Below, piece after piece: positions 44,553-53,779 of a stretch of 64,000 nt of DNA. The translations under genes and the position numbers were made by a program. Source of the DNA: Pontivivens sp032464575 (GTDB lineage Bacteria; Pseudomonadota; Alphaproteobacteria; Rhodobacterales; Rhodobacteraceae); assembly GCA_032464575.1 (NCBI GenBank), contig JAWDKM010000005.1, forward strand, positions 372,001 through 436,000, in the 5' to 3' direction. The notes beneath the pieces are model-generated. The model was not told the origin of the DNA, did not search any database, and was given only the letters and a program-made list of their open reading frames with translations. Every line of letters begins with the position of its first letter. Position 1 is the stretch's first letter.

Positions 44553-46439
44553 TCATCGCGCCGCCGGGTAACCGATACGGGTTAGCGCTGAGCCGATTTC
44601 CTCCAGAATCGCCGGATCGTCAATGGTCGCCGGCATCTTGTAATCCTGCCCGTCGGCGATCTTCGCCATGATCGCGCGCAGGATCTTGCCGGATCGGGTC
44701 TTCGGAAGACGGTCCACGACCACCGCCGACTTGAAGGCCGCAACGGGCCCGATCTCGTGACGGACGCGCGCGACGCATTCGGCCACGATCTCCTCCTCCG
44801 GCCGGTTCACGCCCTTGGAAAGGCAGAGGAAACCAACGGGAAGCTGGCCCTTCAGCGGGTCGGCCGCGCCGATCACCGCGCACTCGGCCACGTCGGGATG
44901 ACCGGCCAGCACCTCCTCCATCGCGCCGGTCGACAGGCGGTGCCCGGCCACGTTGATGACGTCGTCGGTGCGCGCCATGATGAAGAGGTAGCCATCCGCG
45001 TCGATAAGCCCCGCATCCCCGGTCTCGTAGTAACCCGGAAAGGTATCGAGATAGCTCTTGCGGAAACGCGCATCCGCATCCCACAGCGTCGGCAGCGTGC
45101 CCGGCGGCAGCGGCAGCCTGATCGCCACCGAACCCAGTTCGCCGGCCGGCATCTCCTCCCCCTCGGGGCTCAGGATGCAAACCTCGTAGCCCGGCATCGC
45201 GACGGAGGGCGAGCCCACCTTGATCGGCAGCGCGTCCATGCCGAAGGGGTTGGCGGCGATGGCATAGCCCGTCTCGGTCTGCCACCAGTGGTCGATCACC
45301 GGCACGCCCAGCACATCGCCCGCCCAGTTCACCGTGTCCGGATCCGCCCGTTCCCCGGCGAAGAACAGCGCCTGCAGGCCGGAGAGATCGTACTTCCGCG
45401 CCTCCTCGCCCTTCGGATCCTCCCGCTTGATCGCGCGGAAGGCGGTGGGTGCGGTGAAGAAGCTCTTCACCCCGTGCTCGGCGATCACCCGCCAGAAGGT
45501 CCCGGCATCGGGCGTGCCCACGGGCTTGCCCTCGAAGACGATCGTCGTGCAACCCGCCAGCAGCGGCGCGTAGCAGATATAGGAATGCCCCACGACCCAG
45601 CCGACGTCGGAGGCCGCCCAGTACACGTCCCCCGCCTCGACGCCGTAGATGTTCTTCATCGTCCAATGAAGCGCCACCATGTGCCCCGCGGTCGGGCGGA
45701 CCACCCCCTTGGGCTGCCCCGTCGTGCCGGAAGTGTAGAGGATGTAAGCCGGGTCCGAGCCCTTGACCGGCACGCACTCCGCCGGCTGCGCCCGGCTCAT
45801 CTCGTCGAGAAGGTCGAAGTCGCGGCCCGGCACCAGATCCGCCGTGCCGGCCTCGCGCTGCAGGATCAGGCAGACCTCAGGCTTGTGCGCGGCCAGCGTG
45901 ATCGCCTCGTCGAGGAGCGGCTTGTAGTGCACCACCCGCCCCGGCTCAATCCCGCAGGAGCCCGCGATGACGGCGCGCGGGGTGCAATCGTCGATCCGCA
46001 CGGCGAGCTCGCGCGCCGCGAACCCGCCGAAGACCACCGAATGCACCGCACCGATCCGCGCACAGGCGAGCATCGCGACCAGCGCCTCGGGCACCATCGG
46101 CATGTAGATCACGACCCGGTCGCCCTTCAGCACCCCCTGCGCATGCAGCACCCCGGCCATCCGTGCCACGCGGTCCTGCAGCTCGGTATAGGTGATCTTC
46201 GTCTTCGTGCCCGTGACGGGGCTGTCATGGATGATCGCGACCCGCGCGCCGTGGCCCGCCGCGACATGCCGGTCCACACAGTTCCACGCGGTGTTGCCCA
46301 TGGCATCGGCGAACCAGGTATTCGTCGCCGCATCATAGCCCTGCGTCGGCGCCATCTGCCAGTCGAGCGCGGCGGCCTGCTTCAGCCACCACCCGTCCGG
46401 ATCCGCCTTCCACGCCGCGTAGGTCTCCGCGTATCCCAT
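44553..46439 (-). CDS. prpE: Propionyl-CoA synthetase-type AMP-forming acyl-CoA ligase
   Basis: 628 aa from the ATG after GGGAGGCGAC; the longer frame upstream lacks coding character. AMP-binding motifs: YILYTSGTTGQPKGVVRPT, DHWWQTETGYAIAANPFGMD, YYETGDAGLIDADGYLFIMARTDDVINVAGHRLSTG, and catalytic Lys in KTRSGKILR. The TGYA substrate region and the start MGYAETYAAWKADPDGWW are of PrpE type rather than Acs. It activates propionate (possibly acetate) for the PccAB/mutase route encoded further along the same strand. Confidence 0.92.
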   Translation of the reverse strand: MGYAETYAAWKADPDGWWLKQAAALDWQMAPTQGYDAATNTWFADAMGNTAWNCVDRHVAAGHGARVAIIHDSPVTGTKTKITYTELQDRVARMAGVLHAQGVLKGDRVVIYMPMVPEALVAMLACARIGAVHSVVFGGFAARELAVRIDDCTPRAVIAGSCGIEPGRVVHYKPLLDEAITLAAHKPEVCLILQREAGTADLVPGRDFDLLDEMSRAQPAECVPVKGSDPAYILYTSGTTGQPKGVVRPTAGHMVALHWTMKNIYGVEAGDVYWAASDVGWVVGHSYICYAPLLAGCTTIVFEGKPVGTPDAGTFWRVIAEHGVKSFFTAPTAFRAIKREDPKGEEARKYDLSGLQALFFAGERADPDTVNWAGDVLGVPVIDHWWQTETGYAIAANPFGMDALPIKVGSPSVAMPGYEVCILSPEGEEMPAGELGSVAIRLPLPPGTLPTLWDADARFRKSYLDTFPGYYETGDAGLIDADGYLFIMARTDDVINVAGHRLSTGAMEEVLAGHPDVAECAVIGAADPLKGQLPVGFLCLSKGVNRPEEEIVAECVARVRHEIGPVAAFKSAVVVDRLPKTRSGKILRAIMAKIADGQDYKMPATIDDPAILEEIGSALTRIGYPAAR

Positions 46440-46640
46440 GTCGCCTCCCGATCGTCTCTTTCTTTCGTTGCGCGGGATCGACCCGGCGGCTCCGATCATG
46501 GCAAGCCGGGCGCGCCTGTCGATCATTTTCGTAGCGGCCATGCATGGCAGGCCGCCCTCGCGGGGGAGGTGGGACGGGATCGCGGCAAGGCGCAACACGA
46601 CCTTCGCAGGGGGCGCCCGACGCCCCGTGCCCGTGGCGGA

Positions 46641-47030
46641 TCAAGCCGTGTGCTTGGCCAGCCCGTCGTCGAGCGGCAGCCAGTCCAGCCGCTCGTTCCA
46701 GAAATCGTGCCCCTCGGGCGTGAAGTCCTGCGGATGGGTGAGGCCCGCGGCGTAGACGTGAATCTCCTCCGGCTTGCCATCCCAGCTATAGGCGACCGGC
46801 GTGCCGCAGGTGGGGCAGAAGCGGCGCGTCACCCCGGGCGAGGAGAGGTAGAACGCGGGTTCCCGCCGGATCCAGCGAAAGCCCTCCAGAGGCACCGCGA
46901 CGAAGGCCGCGACGGGGGCGGCGCAGTTGCGGCGACAGCTCTCGCAATGACAGTACTTCTGCCAGAGCCGCGTCCCGTCGAAGGCCCAGCGGATCTGGCC
47001 GCACAGGCAGTGTCCCGTCGTCTCGCTCAT
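46641..47030 (-). CDS. GFA/CENP-V-family zinc protein
   Basis: 129 aa. Zinc-binding cysteines are arranged as in glutathione-dependent formaldehyde-activating enzyme-like proteins: GHCLCGQIRW, YCHCESCRRN and RFCPTCGTPVAY. The family binds Zn2+ and sometimes glutathione adducts; most members, probably this one, have no assigned reaction. Confidence 0.9.
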   Translation of the reverse strand: MSETTGHCLCGQIRWAFDGTRLWQKYCHCESCRRNCAAPVAAFVAVPLEGFRWIRREPAFYLSSPGVTRRFCPTCGTPVAYSWDGKPEEIHVYAAGLTHPQDFTPEGHDFWNERLDWLPLDDGLAKHTA

Positions 47031-47067
47031 GGCAGTCCTCCCGTCGGGCCGGACCGGCCCGGTCCAC

Positions 47068-47764
47068 TCAGTCTAGCATGATACGGGCGGCGACATGCGT
47101 TCGGCGGACCTCCAGATGCAGGTGATCGTCGTGGCGTGCCACCCCGCAGGCCTGGCAGCGGAAGAGCGGGCTCTCGACACCTAGACGCTCCGGCAGATGA
47201 GGCTCGACCAGCACGCGGCGCAGCCCGTGCGCCGGATCCTCTGCCGCCAGCCACAGGCAAGCTTCGCGCACCGGCGCTCCGCATCGAGCGGCCGGTCGGG
47301 GATCGCGTTCCGCAGCCGAAGGGCGCCCCTCCGCCCCCTCGTAGGCCAGCGCCACATCCACCGAATGCCCGTCGCGGTGGCTCAGATGCGGTGACAGGGG
47401 AAAGCCGTCGAACAGCGGAAACCCGGCATCGAGCACGCGCACCGGCTGCCCGGACCCCTCGGCCATCGCCACCAGCAGATCCCGCACCTCCGGCACCGCG
47501 TAATGCCGGTTCATCGCACAGAGCGCCCGCGGCTGCACCACCACGGGCCCGCCCTCGCAGGGCAGCGGCACCCGACCGAAGCCCGTCGCCGCGGACCACG
47601 CGACCACCGACAGCCCGATATGGAAACCGAGGAGCAAGGCGGCGTGCCGCAGCACTCGGGCCGACCCCGTCCCCCCGCGCGATCAGCCCGGCGAGCCACG
47701 CCACACCACCCACTTGCGTCGCCGCCGTCAGCACCGGCGCGAGCGCCACGTGGATCAGGAACAC
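47068..47764 (-). pseudogene. LAS-type (M15/M74-like) membrane-anchored peptidase-like gene with one frameshift
   Basis: The main frame (47068-47655) encodes a domain with SHRDGHSVDVALAY and HDDHLHLEV, resembling the His/Asp and HxH zinc ligands of D-Ala-D-Ala carboxypeptidase or MepA-like enzymes, plus a Cys-rich LFRCQACG. That frame has no good start. A second frame upstream (GTG 47764) supplies MFLIHVALAPVLTAATQVGGVAWLAGLIARG, a membrane anchor that joins seamlessly if one G is removed from a G6 run (CCCCCC at 47671-47676). The result would be a continuous protein of about 230 aa. Either a sequencing indel or a real inactivating slip. Confidence 0.6.
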
Positions 47765-47781
47765 GCGCCCCGCCCTCTCTC

Positions 47782-47806
47782 TTCGCCAAATATCCCCGCC
47801 GGAGGC
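47782..47806 (-). other. TATTT-type 3'-end motif behind the malic enzyme gene
   Basis: Read on the minus strand: GCCTCCGGCGGGGATATTT then GGCGAAG. It starts 10 nt after the malic enzyme stop at 47816. Confidence 0.5.
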
Positions 47807-47815
47807 AGCCGCCCC

Positions 47816-50089
47816 TCAGCCATAGGAGGCGACCGGCGTCCCGGCGAGCGCCGCGATGTTGAGCAGCCCCCGCGCCGTGATCGAACTCGTCACGATATGC
47901 GCGCGGTTGCCCATCCCCATCAGGATCGGCCCCACTTCGAGGCCCCCTGCCTTCATCTTGAGAATGTTGCGCACGCCCGAGGCCGCATCGGCATTGGCGA
48001 AGACCAGCACGTTCGCCGCCCCTTCCATCCGCGAGCCGGGGAAGATCCGCGCCCGCAGCTCGGGATCGAGCGCTGCGTCCGAATGCATCTCGCCTTCGTA
48101 TTCGAAGCCGCAGCTCCGCGCATCGAGCATCTCCAGCGCAGCCCGCATCCGCCGCCCGCTCTCGGTGTCGAGGTTGCCGAACTGGGAATGCGAGCAGAGC
48201 GCCACCCTGGGCACGAGGCCGAAGCGCCGCACATGCCGCGCCGCGCCCACAGCGATCTCCGCGATTTCCTCGGCGGTCGGCTCGGGATGCACATGGGTGT
48301 CCGCGATGAAGAGCGCGCCGCTCTCCAGGATCATCAGGCTGAGCGCGCCGACCGGCGACAGCTCGCGGCTGCCGAGCACCTGCTCGATATAGTTGAGATG
48401 CCAGAGATACTGCCCGAACGTCCCGCAAATCAGGCTGTCCGCCTCGCCGCGATGGACCATCACGGCGCCGATCGCGGTGGTATTCGTCCGCATGATCGCG
48501 CGGGCGAGGTCCGGGGTGACGCCCTTGCGCGCCATGATCCCGTGATAGGTCTCCCAGTAGTCGCGATAGCGGGGGTCACTCTCCGGGTTCACGATCTCGA
48601 ACGCACCGGGATCGAGCGGGATGCCGTTGCGCTGCGCCCGGCTCGCGATCACGTCGGGCCGGCCGATCAGGACCGGGGCGTCCACCGTCTCCTCCAGCAT
48701 CGCGTGGGCGGCGCGCAGCACGCGCTCATCCTCCCCTTCCGCGAAGACGATGCGCCGCTGCCCGCTGCGCGACGCCTCGAAGACCGGCTTCATGATGAGG
48801 GCGGAGCGGTAGACGGAACCGTCGAGCTTCTCCTTGTAGGCCTTGAGATCCGCGATGGGCCGCGTGGCCACCCCGCTCTCCATCGCCGCCTTCGCGACGG
48901 CCCCCGCGACCACCGCGAGCAGGCGCGGGTCGAAGGGTTTCGGGATCAGGTAGTCGGGGCCGAAGACCAGCCGCTCGCCGTGATACGCCGCGGCCGCCTC
49001 GGCGCTGGAGGCCGCGCGCGCAAGCTCGGCGATCCCCTCCACGCAGGCGACTTTCATGGCGTCGTTGATCTCCGTCGCACCCACATCCAGCGCCCCGCGG
49101 AAGATGAAGGGGAAGCAGAGCACGTTGTTGACCTGGTTGGCATAATCCGACCGACCCGTCGCGATCAGCGCGTCGGGCTTCACCGCCCGCGCCGCCTCAG
49201 GATCGATCTCCGGATTGGGGTTGGCGAGCGCCAGGATGATCGGGGCCTCGGCCATCTCCGCCACCATCTCGGGCGTCAGCACGTTCGGCCCCGACAGCCC
49301 CAGGAACAGGTCCGCGCCGCCGATCACATCGGCCAGCGCCCGCGGCCCGCCGGGCTGGGCATAGGCGGCCTTCTGCGGCGTCATCTCCGCCTGCCGCCCC
49401 TCGTGGACGAGGCCCGCGAGATCGCAGAGGAACACGTTCTCCCGTTTCACCCCGAGCGTCAGCAGCATGTCGAGGCAGGCGATCCCCGCGGCACCGCCGC
49501 CGGTGGAGACGACCTTGATGTCCTCGAACCGCCTGCCGGTCAGCCGCAGCGCGTTGGTCGCCGCCGCCCCCACCACGATCGCGGTGCCGTGCTGGTCGTC
49601 GTGGAAGACCGGAATGTTCATCCGCTCCCGGCATAGCTTCTCCACGATGAAGCAGTCAGGCGCCTTGATGTCCTCGAGGTTGATCGCGCCGAAGGTCGGT
49701 TCCAGCGCCGTCACGATCTCGGCCAGCCGCTCCGGATCGCTCTCGTTCAGCTCGATGTCGAAACAGTCGATGTTGGCGAATTTCTTGAAGAGGACGGCCT
49801 TGCCTTCCATCACCGGCTTCGAGGCGAGCGCCCCGATATTGCCGAGGCCCAGCACGGCCGAGCCGTTGGTGACCACCGCCACCAGGTTCTGCCGCGCGGT
49901 GAACCGCGCCGCCGCCGCCGGGTCCGCCTGGATGTCGAGACAGGCCTCGGCCACGCCCGGCGAATAGGCCCGCGCGAGGTCGCGCTGGTTGGCCAGCGGC
50001 TTGGTCGCCCGGATCTCCAGCTTCCCCGGCCGGGGATGCTCATGGTAGTCAAGCGCCGCCTGCCGGTTCGCCTGCTTCTGATCGGTCAT
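47816..50089 (-). CDS. maeB: NADP-dependent malic enzyme with C-terminal phosphotransacetylase-like domain
   Basis: 757 aa, the MaeB multidomain size. The N-terminal ~430 residues hold the malic domains (YSPGVAEACLDIQADP, NGSAVLGLGNIG, FHDDQHGTAIVVGAAATNAL, STGGGAAGIACLDMLL, GLSGPNVLTPEMV, RSDYANQVNNVLCFPFIFRGALDVGA). The C-terminal part (from RIVFAEGEDERVLRAAHAM) resembles phosphate acetyltransferase and is usually regulatory. It converts malate to pyruvate, which is needed when C4 acids come from propionyl-CoA through succinyl-CoA. Confidence 0.96.
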   Translation of the reverse strand: MTDQKQANRQAALDYHEHPRPGKLEIRATKPLANQRDLARAYSPGVAEACLDIQADPAAAARFTARQNLVAVVTNGSAVLGLGNIGALASKPVMEGKAVLFKKFANIDCFDIELNESDPERLAEIVTALEPTFGAINLEDIKAPDCFIVEKLCRERMNIPVFHDDQHGTAIVVGAAATNALRLTGRRFEDIKVVSTGGGAAGIACLDMLLTLGVKRENVFLCDLAGLVHEGRQAEMTPQKAAYAQPGGPRALADVIGGADLFLGLSGPNVLTPEMVAEMAEAPIILALANPNPEIDPEAARAVKPDALIATGRSDYANQVNNVLCFPFIFRGALDVGATEINDAMKVACVEGIAELARAASSAEAAAAYHGERLVFGPDYLIPKPFDPRLLAVVAGAVAKAAMESGVATRPIADLKAYKEKLDGSVYRSALIMKPVFEASRSGQRRIVFAEGEDERVLRAAHAMLEETVDAPVLIGRPDVIASRAQRNGIPLDPGAFEIVNPESDPRYRDYWETYHGIMARKGVTPDLARAIMRTNTTAIGAVMVHRGEADSLICGTFGQYLWHLNYIEQVLGSRELSPVGALSLMILESGALFIADTHVHPEPTAEEIAEIAVGAARHVRRFGLVPRVALCSHSQFGNLDTESGRRMRAALEMLDARSCGFEYEGEMHSDAALDPELRARIFPGSRMEGAANVLVFANADAASGVRNILKMKAGGLEVGPILMGMGNRAHIVTSSITARGLLNIAALAGTPVASYG

Positions 50090-50119
50090 CCATCCCTCCA
50101 GCCGGTCCTTCGGACCTGA

Positions 50120-50605
50120 CTAGCGGGCGGCGACCTCCGCGCCAACCAATTCCGGCGCAAGATCCTTCTCGTAGACCGTGCAGGGCTGCCCGTCCGCACC
50201 CGACGCGACCAAGCCGACCTCGTCGAAGCCGTTCCGGACGTAGAACTGCTCGGCCGCCTCCAGCCCCGTACAGGTCTCCACCCGAAGGCGGGTCACGCCG
50301 GCCGCCCGTGCGCGGTCTTCGACCGCGTCGAGCAACAGCCGCGCCGCGCCCGAACCGCGGGCGGCCGGGGCGACATACATAGACTTCAGCTGCCCCCACT
50401 CCTCGCACTGGTGGACGAAGGCGGCGCAGCCGACCGCCATTCCCTCCTCCTCCGCGAGGAAGAAGGTCACGTTCTGCGCACCGAGGTCCTTCACCCCCAA
50501 CCGGAATCGCCGTTCAGGCGGAAAGCGCGCTTCGAGAAAGGCGCAACTATGCGCGAGTACGCATTCCGCCTCGGGTGTCGTCGGGTCCGTGGCAAAGACT
50601 TTCAT
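50120..50605 (-). CDS. GNAT-family N-acetyltransferase
   Basis: 161 aa from ATG 50605, preceded by GGAGGAGCGGAG; eight extra in-frame residues upstream are excluded on that basis. The acetyl-CoA motif is KSMYVAPAARGSGAARLLLDAVEDRARAAGVTRLRVET, followed by EAAEQFYVRNGF. Substrate unknown. It overlaps the upstream VOC gene by ATGA and forms a three-gene unit with it and a small secreted protein. Confidence 0.87.
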   Translation of the reverse strand: MKVFATDPTTPEAECVLAHSCAFLEARFPPERRFRLGVKDLGAQNVTFFLAEEEGMAVGCAAFVHQCEEWGQLKSMYVAPAARGSGAARLLLDAVEDRARAAGVTRLRVETCTGLEAAEQFYVRNGFDEVGLVASGADGQPCTVYEKDLAPELVGAEVAAR

Positions 50606-50961
50606 CTCCGCTCCTCCGCTGGTTCCCACAATTCCACCGGACTTCCTTCCGGGTTGTTAACGCGCGCGAAACGGCCGATGTTCGGATCGTCCCACTCATC
50701 GCGCGTCTCCACCGCGAGCCCCTCACCCCGCAATGTCTCTATCAGCGTGTCGAGGTCGTCGACACGCAGGTTCAGCATCCACTGACGATCGCCCGGCCAG
50801 TATCGGGTCTGCTCGTCGAATGGTTGGAAAACGGTTGGACCGGCCTGTTGGATCCATGGCACCCCGTCGATGCCGAACCGGTCCGCGTACCAGGCCGAAA
50901 GCGCCTCCGGGCTGCGCGCCCGGAAGAACAGCCCACCGATGCCGGTCGCCTGCGCCATCAT
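50602..50961 (-). CDS. VOC-superfamily glyoxalase-like protein
   Basis: 119 aa single-domain form. GIGGLFFRARSPEALSAWYADRFGI is the first beta-alpha unit, and LNLRVDDLDTLIETLRGEGLAVETRDEWDDPNIGRFARVNNPEGSPVELWEP the second, with the terminal Glu of the metal site. Metal-dependent activity on an unknown small molecule is likely. ATGA overlaps on both sides. Confidence 0.87.
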   Translation of the reverse strand: MMAQATGIGGLFFRARSPEALSAWYADRFGIDGVPWIQQAGPTVFQPFDEQTRYWPGDRQWMLNLRVDDLDTLIETLRGEGLAVETRDEWDDPNIGRFARVNNPEGSPVELWEPAEERR

Positions 50962-51275
50962 CGGTGGCCCACCCGGTTGCGCGGGCGGTCGCGGCCCAGC
51001 CGTTGCAGAAGAAGGTTGCGCTGCGCGCCCACCGCATCGGGGTCGAAGACCACCCCGGCATCGGGCAGCGTCGCCGCACGGTCGGCGATGAGGTCGTCCG
51101 TATCGCCGATCTCGTTCGGCGTGCGGCGGTTGTAGGGAATGATCCTTGGCTCCGCGCACTCGGGCCCCTCGCAGGCCTGCGGAAAGGGCGGAAGCGGCGG
51201 CACGTTCGCCTGTGGTCCCTGGGCGAGAGCCGGGGCGGCGAGGTATCCAGCAAGGGCGACGCACAGCAAGCGCAT
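50958..51275 (-). CDS. Small secreted protein of unknown function
   Basis: 105 aa from ATG 51275 with a clear signal peptide MRLLCVALAGYLAAPALAQ. The mature part is Pro-rich, then CEGPECAEPRIIPYNRRTPNEIGDTDDLIADRA and a basic C-terminal tail. Two Cys five residues apart could form a disulfide. I recognise no family. First gene of the unit that continues with the VOC and GNAT genes. Confidence 0.7.
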   Translation of the reverse strand: MRLLCVALAGYLAAPALAQGPQANVPPLPPFPQACEGPECAEPRIIPYNRRTPNEIGDTDDLIADRAATLPDAGVVFDPDAVGAQRNLLLQRLGRDRPRNRVGHR

Positions 51276-51634
51276 AGCATTCCCACGATCAGGGCCGGTA
51301 GGCATCCCCACCCTCGCCGGCCGTTCCGATCATAGATACGCGAATGCGCGCCGGCGACTAGGACGCGGGGATCACGCTTTCATCAAATCGTCGCGTTTCG
51401 ATCGGCGTGAGCCCGCGCACGCATAGGTTGCGCCAGAACTGTCGCAGAAAAGTCGCACTATGTTGCAAAACGTTGCAGATGATGTGCTGCTCGACAGGCG
51501 CGGCACGCCTTCCGATCCGAAGCGAACCAGACAGGACCCCCACGGCGGCACGCCGACGCCGCCGGGCGTTTGCGAGGCCCTCTCCGAAGACGCCCCCCTC
51601 CCCGCCCGCCGCGGCAGCGCGGACTACGGCGCGC
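51276..51634. other. 359-bp gene-free stretch
   Basis: No convincing gene. A 61-codon minus-strand frame (51358-51543) lacks RBS and family likeness. The stretch should hold the promoter of the minus-strand unit starting at 51275 and the 3' region of the mutase gene. It contains four phased TYGCA repeats (51442-51477), annotated separately. The part nearest the mutase (51541-51634) is very GC-rich. Confidence 0.6.
51442..51477. repeat. Four direct TYGCA repeats at 10-11 bp intervals
   Basis: TCGCA at 51442 and 51453, TTGCA at 51463 and 51473. The starts are 11, 10 and 10 bp apart, i.e. on one face of the helix. They lie about 170 bp upstream of the secreted-protein gene start. A cooperative operator is the simplest reading. 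Confidence 0.45.
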
Positions 51635-53767
51635 CTACTCCGCCGCCTTCGGCTGCCGCGCCTCCTCGATCAGCCGCAGGATGCCCGCCGCCGCCTCGGG
51701 GATGTTCGTGCCGGGGCCGAAGATCGCCTTCACGCCCGCCGCGCGCAGAAAGTCGTAGTCCTGCTGCGGGATCACGCCGCCGCAGACCACGATGATGTCC
51801 TCCGCGTTCTGCGCCTTCAGTGCCTCGACGAGCTTGGGCGCCAGCGTCTTGTGCCCCGCCGCCTGGCTGGAGATGCCCACCACGTGCACGTCGTTGTCCA
51901 CCGCGTCCTGCGCGGCCTCCTCCGGTGTCTGGAAGAGCGGGCCGACATCCACGTCGAAGCCGATATCGGCGAAGGCCGTGGCGATCACCTTCGCGCCCCG
52001 ATCGTGCCCGTCCTGCCCCATCTTGACCACGAGCATCCGGGGCCTGCGCCCCTCGGCTTCGGCGAACGTCTCCACGTCGCGCTGGATCTGGGCAAAGCCC
52101 TCGTCGCCCTCGTAAGCCGCGCCGTAGACGCCCGCGAGCGTCTTCACCTCGGCGCGGTGCCGTCCGAATACCTTTTCCATCGCGTCCGAAATCTCCCCCA
52201 CGCTCGCCCGCGCCCGCGCGGCCTCCACTGCCGCGGCCAGCAGGTTGCCGTCGCCCCGCGCGGCCTCTTCAAGTGCCGTCAGCGCCGCCTCGCATTTCGC
52301 CTGATCGCGGGTGGCGCGGATCTGCTCCAGCCGCCTCACCTGCGCCTCGCGCACCGCGACATTGTCGATATCGAGCACGTCGATCGGCTCCTCCTCGTCG
52401 CGGCGGTACTTGTTGACGCCGACGATCACCTCCTCGCCCCGGTCGATGCGCGCCTGCTTCTGGGCAGCCGCCTCCTCGATCCGCAGCTTCGGCATGCCGG
52501 AGGCGACGGCCTTGGTCATGCCGCCGAGCCCCTCGACCTCCTCGATCAGCGCCCAGGCGGCCTCCGCCAGATCGGCGGTCAGCTTCTCGACGTAATAGGA
52601 GCCGGCCAATGGGTCGACCACGTTCGTGATCCCCGTCTCCTCCTGCAGGATAAGCTGGGTGTTGCGCGCGATGCGGCTGGAATGCGCCGTCGGCAGCCCG
52701 ATCGCCTCGTCGAAGGAGTTGGTGTGCAGCGACTGCGTCCCGCCCAGCACCGCCGCCAGCGCCTCGTAGGCCGTGCGCACCACATTGTTATAGGGGTCCT
52801 GCTCCTGCAACGACACGCCCGACGTCTGACAATGCGTCCGCAGCATCAGCGATTGCGGCTTCTTCGGCTCGAACTCGCTCATGATCCGGTGCCACAAGAG
52901 CCGCGCCGCCCGCAGCTTCGCCGCCTCCATGAAGAAGTTCATGCCGATCGCGAAGAAGAAGCTCAGCCTTCCTGCGAACTTGTCCACGTCCATGCCCGAC
53001 GCCAACGCCGCCCGCACATATTCCCGCCCGTCCGCGAGCGTGAAGGCGAGCTCCTGCACCAGGTTCGCCCCGGCCTCCTGCATGTGGTAGCCGCTGATCG
53101 AGATCGAGTTGAACCGCGGCATCTCCTGCGCGGTATAGCCGATGATGTCCGACACGATCCGCATCGAGGGCTCGGGCGGATAGATATACGTGTTGCGGAC
53201 CATGAACTCCTTCAGGATGTCGTTCTGGATGGTCCCGGAGAGATCCGCGATGGAGCATCCCTGCTCCTCGCCTGCCACGATGAAGCTCGCCAGCACCGGG
53301 ATCACCGCCCCGTTCATCGTCATGGAAACGGAGATGTCCTTCAGCGGGATCCCGTCGAAGAGGATCTTCATGTCCTCAACGCTGTCGATGGCCACGCCCG
53401 CCTTGCCGACATCACCGACGACGCGCGGGTGGTCACTGTCATAGCCGCGGTGGGTGGCCAGATCGAAGGCCACCGAAACCCCCTGCTGCCCCGCCTCCAG
53501 CGCCTTACGGTAGAAGGCGTTGCTCTCCTCCGCCGTCGAGAAGCCCGCATATTGCCGGATCGTCCAGGGCCGCCCGGCATACATCGTCGCGCGAGGGCCC
53601 CGGACGAAGGGCGCGTGACCCGGCACCGTGCCCAGATGCTCCAGCCCCTCCAGGTCCTCCGCCGTGTAGAGCGGCTTTACGTCGATGCCCTCCGGCGTCT
53701 CCCAGGTCAGGTCGTCGAGCGGACGGCCCCGCAACTCCTTCTCCGCCAGTGCTTTCCAGTCGGTCAT
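51635..53767 (-). CDS. scpA: Methylmalonyl-CoA mutase (adenosylcobalamin-dependent)
   Basis: 710 aa, the single-chain ScpA/MutA size. TIM-barrel motifs include FVRGPRATMYAGRPWTIRQYAGFSTAEESN, GVSVAFDLATHRGYDSDHPRVVGDVG, SGYHMQEAGA and RTHCQTSGVSLQEQDPYNN. The C-terminal B12 domain has DGHDRG (cobalt-ligand His, about residue 587) with GISSQAAGH. It converts (R)-methylmalonyl-CoA to succinyl-CoA, the last step after PccAB. The epimerase is not in the window. Confidence 0.97.
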   Translation of the reverse strand: MTDWKALAEKELRGRPLDDLTWETPEGIDVKPLYTAEDLEGLEHLGTVPGHAPFVRGPRATMYAGRPWTIRQYAGFSTAEESNAFYRKALEAGQQGVSVAFDLATHRGYDSDHPRVVGDVGKAGVAIDSVEDMKILFDGIPLKDISVSMTMNGAVIPVLASFIVAGEEQGCSIADLSGTIQNDILKEFMVRNTYIYPPEPSMRIVSDIIGYTAQEMPRFNSISISGYHMQEAGANLVQELAFTLADGREYVRAALASGMDVDKFAGRLSFFFAIGMNFFMEAAKLRAARLLWHRIMSEFEPKKPQSLMLRTHCQTSGVSLQEQDPYNNVVRTAYEALAAVLGGTQSLHTNSFDEAIGLPTAHSSRIARNTQLILQEETGITNVVDPLAGSYYVEKLTADLAEAAWALIEEVEGLGGMTKAVASGMPKLRIEEAAAQKQARIDRGEEVIVGVNKYRRDEEEPIDVLDIDNVAVREAQVRRLEQIRATRDQAKCEAALTALEEAARGDGNLLAAAVEAARARASVGEISDAMEKVFGRHRAEVKTLAGVYGAAYEGDEGFAQIQRDVETFAEAEGRRPRMLVVKMGQDGHDRGAKVIATAFADIGFDVDVGPLFQTPEEAAQDAVDNDVHVVGISSQAAGHKTLAPKLVEALKAQNAEDIIVVCGGVIPQQDYDFLRAAGVKAIFGPGTNIPEAAAGILRLIEEARQPKAAE

Positions 53768-53779
53768 GTCGGATCTCCT

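Noticed and set aside
51358..51543. A 61-codon minus-strand frame in the 359-bp gap
   Set aside because: No RBS, no family resemblance, and it covers the phased TYGCA repeats.
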